Part shown: positions 8,752 through 11,069 of the stretch, piece by piece
Layout of the letters: each line of letters begins with the position of its first letter
Position numbering within the stretch: the first letter of the stretch is position 1
Assembly: GCA_018883625.1 (NCBI GenBank)
Contig: JAHLFV010000020.1
Location: 1-11,069 of the forward strand
Direction: 5' to 3'
Length of the DNA: 11,069 bases
Source: Candidatus Treponema excrementipullorum
GTDB taxonomy: Bacteria; Spirochaetota; Spirochaetia; Treponematales; Treponemataceae
Program-made: the position numbers and the translations under genes
The notes under the pieces: generated by a model
The model's input: only the letters and a program-made list of their open reading frames with translations
What the model was told of the DNA's origin: nothing
Database searches by the model: none

Positions 8752-9267
8752 TTATCCTTCTTGCCGGATATATTCCGGGAACAGAGTTTCGCTTAAGGTG
8801 CGGAGTTCCCCGTCAAAAACAACAAGATACACCACCATGTCATGTTCTTTCAAAAAGGATTGTATTGTATCCACTGCAATACGGAGGGCACTTGCTTTAG
8901 GGTACCCGTACACACCGGAAGATATCAGAGGAAAAGCTATAGAAGAACAGCCGTGTTTTTCTGCAAGGGAAAGAGAGCTTGTATAACAGGATGTGAGGGC
9001 AGCCTCTTCTCCTCGGTTTCCTCCGTGCCACACCGGTCCCACGGTGTGAATCACATATTTGCAAGGAAGGTTATATGCTCCGGTAAGCTTTGCTTTGCCG
9101 GTTTCGCATCCGCCTAAAGTCCTGCATTCCGCAAGAAGGCCGGGACCGGCAGCCCGATGTATGGCTCCGTCAACACCACCACCGCCCAACAGAGAAGTAT
9201 TGGCAGCATTGGCTATGGCATCCACCTTCATTTTGGTGATATCACCGAATACTATTTTCAAAGGCAT
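8752..9267 (-). CDS. Macro-domain protein, YmdB-like ADP-ribose hydrolase
   Basis: 171 residues, full length for a stand-alone bacterial macro domain. Motifs in order: GDIT (8-11), NAANTSLLGGGGVDGAIHRA (20-39) and FPLISSGVYGYP (112-123). N23 and D33 correspond to the Asn and Asp that act in the YmdB-type O-acetyl-ADP-ribose deacetylases, and Y122 lies in the loop that covers the distal ribose. Family activity: hydrolysis of O-acetyl-ADP-ribose and sometimes removal of ADP-ribose from proteins or nucleic acids in the cytoplasm. Start: ATG with GGGAGGT ending 5 bases upstream. It is the first gene of a minus-strand group (macro, helicase remnant, Nudix) and has its own candidate promoter. The 158-base gap to the helicase homology is longer than expected for an operon and includes the probable scar. 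Composition is like the core genes, not like the AT-rich helicase. Confidence 0.92.
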   Translation of the reverse strand: MPLKIVFGDITKMKVDAIANAANTSLLGGGGVDGAIHRAAGPGLLAECRTLGGCETGKAKLTGAYNLPCKYVIHTVGPVWHGGNRGEEAALTSCYTSSLSLAEKHGCSSIAFPLISSGVYGYPKASALRIAVDTIQSFLKEHDMVVYLVVFDGELRTLSETLFPEYIRQEG

Positions 9268-9304
9268 GGTTTACCTCCCTTTTAGGATTGATTCCGGTAT
9301 GTAT

Positions 9305-9333
9305 TTTATACTCAAAGACAAGCTTTAAAACAA
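9305..9333 (-). promoter_or_regulatory. Candidate promoter for the macro-domain gene
   Basis: Read on the minus strand: TTGTTT (9333-9328), 17 bases, TATAAA (9310-9305), about 37 bases before the ATG. The -10 box is good but the -35 box is weak, and it overlaps the T-tract of the tRNA terminator. Some terminator read-through is an alternative source of transcription. Confidence 0.35.
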
Positions 9334-9367
9334 AAAAAGGACTGAAAAACTTGTGTTTTCAGTCCTT

Positions 9368-9368
<1 letters not shown>
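9332..9368 (-). terminator. Intrinsic terminator of the tRNA-Ala gene
   Basis: Perfect 13-bp inverted repeat: AAAGGACTGAAAA (9336-9348) and TTTTCAGTCCTTT (9356-9368) with a 7-base loop. Read on the minus strand it ends in a run of seven T, then G and four more T (to 9327). The first stem base coincides with the tRNA discriminator base at 9368, so termination occurs immediately after the tRNA. It isolates the tRNA from the macro gene. Confidence 0.9.
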
Positions 9369-9441
<73 letters not shown>

Positions 9442-9457
9442 GACACACGATAAGAGC

Positions 9458-9486
9458 ACGATAGCACAAAATCAAAGTTTTGTCAA
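9458..9486 (-). promoter_or_regulatory. Promoter of the tRNA-Ala gene
   Basis: On the minus strand: perfect TTGACA -35 box (9486-9481), 17-base spacer, TATCGT -10 box (9463-9458). Transcription would begin near 9451, about ten bases before the tRNA 5' end. An A/T-rich stretch upstream could act as an UP element. Confidence 0.8.
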
Positions 9487-9583
9487 GAACGGTAAAGTTT
9501 GTCATAAATTGCCGAATACTTTCAAAAAGTTGTGATATATAGACGGATATGGAATAAGGAAGTATCTCCCTAACTCTAGTTCA

Positions 9584-9612
9584 TTGATTTTTACAAAAAA
9601 AGCGTATAAGAT
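9584..9612 (+). promoter_or_regulatory. Weak candidate promoter for glnN
   Basis: TTGATT (9584-9589), 17 bases, TAAGAT (9607-9612). Both boxes match the consensus only partly (four of six). The leader that follows has a small 5-bp inverted repeat, ACAGT (9632-9636) and ACTGT (9644-9648), of unknown meaning. I see no GlnR-type box and no known riboswitch in 9487-9671. Confidence 0.3.
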
Positions 9613-9671
9613 AGGAAAAACTTAAAAGCCGACAGTATATAAGACTGTTCAAGGGTTGGGGGTAAAATACA

Positions 9672-11069
9672 ATGAGTAAAATGTCAGAGATTTTCGGAAG
9701 TATGGTTTTTAACGAAGCCGTGATGAGGGAAAGACTTCCCAAAGAAACCTTTAAGGCTCTCAAAAAAACAATGGACGAAGGAATTCCTCTGGACATGAGT
9801 GTTGCCAATACCATTGCCAATGCCATGAAAGATTGGGCAGTGGAAAAGGGGGCAACCCATTATACTCACTGGTTCCAACCCATGACGGGCATTACCGCAG
9901 AAAAGCACGACAGTTTTATTACTCCGCAAGGGAACGGCACCGTTATTATGGAGTTTTCCGGTAAAGAATTGGTAAAAGGGGAACCCGACGGTTCCAGTTT
10001 TCCGTCTGGAGGAATCCGTGCCACCTACGAAGCCCGAGGATATACTGCTTGGGACCCCACTTCTCCCGCTTTTATCAAAGACGGTTCTCTGTGTATTCCC
10101 ACTGCCTTCTGTTCCTACGGCGGTGAGGCTTTGGATCAGAAAACTCCGTTGTTGCGTTCCATGGACGCCATTGATAAACAGGCAAAGCGTATTTTAAAAC
10201 TTTTCGGTAAAAAAGTCAGACGGGTTACCACTACCGTAGGTGCGGAGCAGGAATACTTTCTTATAGACAGAAAAATGTGGGAACAGCGGAAAGACTTGGT
10301 ATATACGGGACGAACCCTATTTGGGGCAAAGCCTCCTAAAGGTCAGGAATTGGACGACCACTATTTTGGTATGATAAAACCCCGTGTCTTGGCTTTTATG
10401 AATGAGTTGGACGAAGAATTATGGAAGCTGGGGATTTTGTCAAAGACAAAACACAATGAAGTAGCCCCTGCCCAGCACGAGTTGGCACCTATTTTTACCA
10501 CCACTAACTTGGCTGCCGACGGCAATCAACTTACCATGGAAATGATGAAAAAAGTGGCAGTCCGTCACGGTTTGGTGTGCCTTCTTCACGAAAAACCTTT
10601 TGCCGGGGTAAACGGTTCCGGTAAACATAATAACTGGTCTCTTTCCACCGATACGGGAGAAAATCTGTTGGAGCCGGGAAATACCCCGGAAGACAACGCT
10701 CAGTTCCTGTTGATTTTAACAGCCATCATCAAAGGTATAGATGAGTATCAGGATTTATTGCGGGTTTCCGTAGCCACTGCCGGTAATGATCACCGACTGG
10801 GAGCCAATGAAGCTCCTCCTGCAATTATCTCCATGTTTTTGGGGGAAGACTTGGATGCCATTCTCAAGTCCATTCGGGAAGGTAAACCCTACGACCGCAA
10901 AGCAAAGCAAGTTATTAAGTTGGGGGTGGATGCACTGCCTAACTTCCCCAAGGATGAAACAGACAGAAACAGAACATCTCCTTTTGCTTTTACCGGTAAC
11001 AAGTTTGAGTTCCGTTCTTTAGGCTCCAGTATATCGATTTCTTTTCCCAATGTTATTTTGAATACCATC
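9672..11069 (+). CDS. glnN: Type III glutamine synthetase (GlnN), 3'-partial
   Basis: First 466 codons; the frame stays open to the window end. Type III enzymes are about 700 residues, so roughly two thirds are present. Reaction: glutamate, ammonia and ATP to glutamine, in the cytoplasm. Start ATG 9672 has GGGGG at 9658-9662, 9 bases upstream. Type III hallmarks: an N-terminal segment (IFGSMVFNEAVMRERLPK), THWFQPMTGITAEKHDSF near residues 63-80, the GAEQEY catalytic-core motif (190-195), HNEVAPAQHE (261-270), NGSGKHNNWS (314-323) and NDHRLGANEAPPA (372-384). These carry the metal-, glutamate- and ATP-binding residues of the fold. It is divergent from the tRNA gene and separated from it by 230 bases. 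It reads as a core nitrogen-assimilation gene unconnected to the Wadjet block. The sequence is close to clostridial GlnN as I recall it. Confidence 0.97.
   Translation, partial: MSKMSEIFGSMVFNEAVMRERLPKETFKALKKTMDEGIPLDMSVANTIANAMKDWAVEKGATHYTHWFQPMTGITAEKHDSFITPQGNGTVIMEFSGKELVKGEPDGSSFPSGGIRATYEARGYTAWDPTSPAFIKDGSLCIPTAFCSYGGEALDQKTPLLRSMDAIDKQAKRILKLFGKKVRRVTTTVGAEQEYFLIDRKMWEQRKDLVYTGRTLFGAKPPKGQELDDHYFGMIKPRVLAFMNELDEELWKLGILSKTKHNEVAPAQHELAPIFTTTNLAADGNQLTMEMMKKVAVRHGLVCLLHEKPFAGVNGSGKHNNWSLSTDTGENLLEPGNTPEDNAQFLLILTAIIKGIDEYQDLLRVSVATAGNDHRLGANEAPPAIISMFLGEDLDAILKSIREGKPYDRKAKQVIKLGVDALPNFPKDETDRNRTSPFAFTGNKFEFRSLGSSISISFPNVILNTI

Noticed and set aside
8474..8986. 170-residue plus-strand open frame
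   Set aside because: It is antisense to the helicase remnant and the macro gene, both supported by strong motifs, and shows no domain or ribosome binding site.
9059..9328. 89-residue plus-strand open frame
   Set aside because: It is a shadow of the macro-domain gene on the other strand and runs through its promoter region.
9442..9671. Glutamine riboswitch or GlnR operator upstream of glnN
   Set aside because: No TGTNA-N7-TNACA box or recognisable riboswitch core was found, only a 5-bp inverted repeat.

Overview
The window looks like a chromosomal segment of a low-to-moderate GC Firmicute, most likely a clostridium. Reasons: strong GGAGG-type ribosome binding sites, a type III glutamine synthetase (GlnN) of clostridial character, a tRNA-Ala without an encoded CCA followed by an intrinsic terminator, and tightly overlapping operon genes. 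No search could be run, so the taxonomic call is an inference.

Left part, plus strand (1-6149): a Wadjet anti-plasmid/SMC-family operon, jetA (5' end outside the window), jetB, jetC and jetD. JetA (kleisin-like), JetB (KITE-like) and JetC (SMC-type ATPase with Walker A, signature and Walker B motifs) would form the DNA-loop-extruding condensin-like complex. JetD carries the Toprim acidic residues expected of the nuclease that cuts small closed circular DNA. All gene junctions are short or overlapping, so the four genes should be co-transcribed.

Middle part, minus strand (9267 down to 6223): a convergent cluster reading macro-domain protein, a broken DUF3427-type superfamily 2 helicase, and a MutT-like Nudix hydrolase. 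The helicase has lost its N-terminal third (ATP-binding motif I and an intact DEAD/DEAH box) and carries a one-base frameshift in a run of four T. It is clearly more AT-rich than its neighbours. This looks like the decayed remnant of a second defence or DNA-processing module beside Wadjet, bordered by a likely recombination scar near position 8595.

Right part: a tRNA-Ala(GGC) gene on the minus strand with a good sigma-70-type promoter and an intrinsic terminator that abuts its 3' end, then the first 466 codons of glnN on the plus strand, cut by the window end. These are housekeeping genes, so the Wadjet/helicase block is best read as accessory DNA next to a tRNA gene.

No CRISPR array, intact insertion sequence or integrase is visible. 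No stretch over 300 bases lacks a gene. The longest gene-free stretch is 9442-9671, holding the tRNA promoter and a weak candidate glnN promoter.
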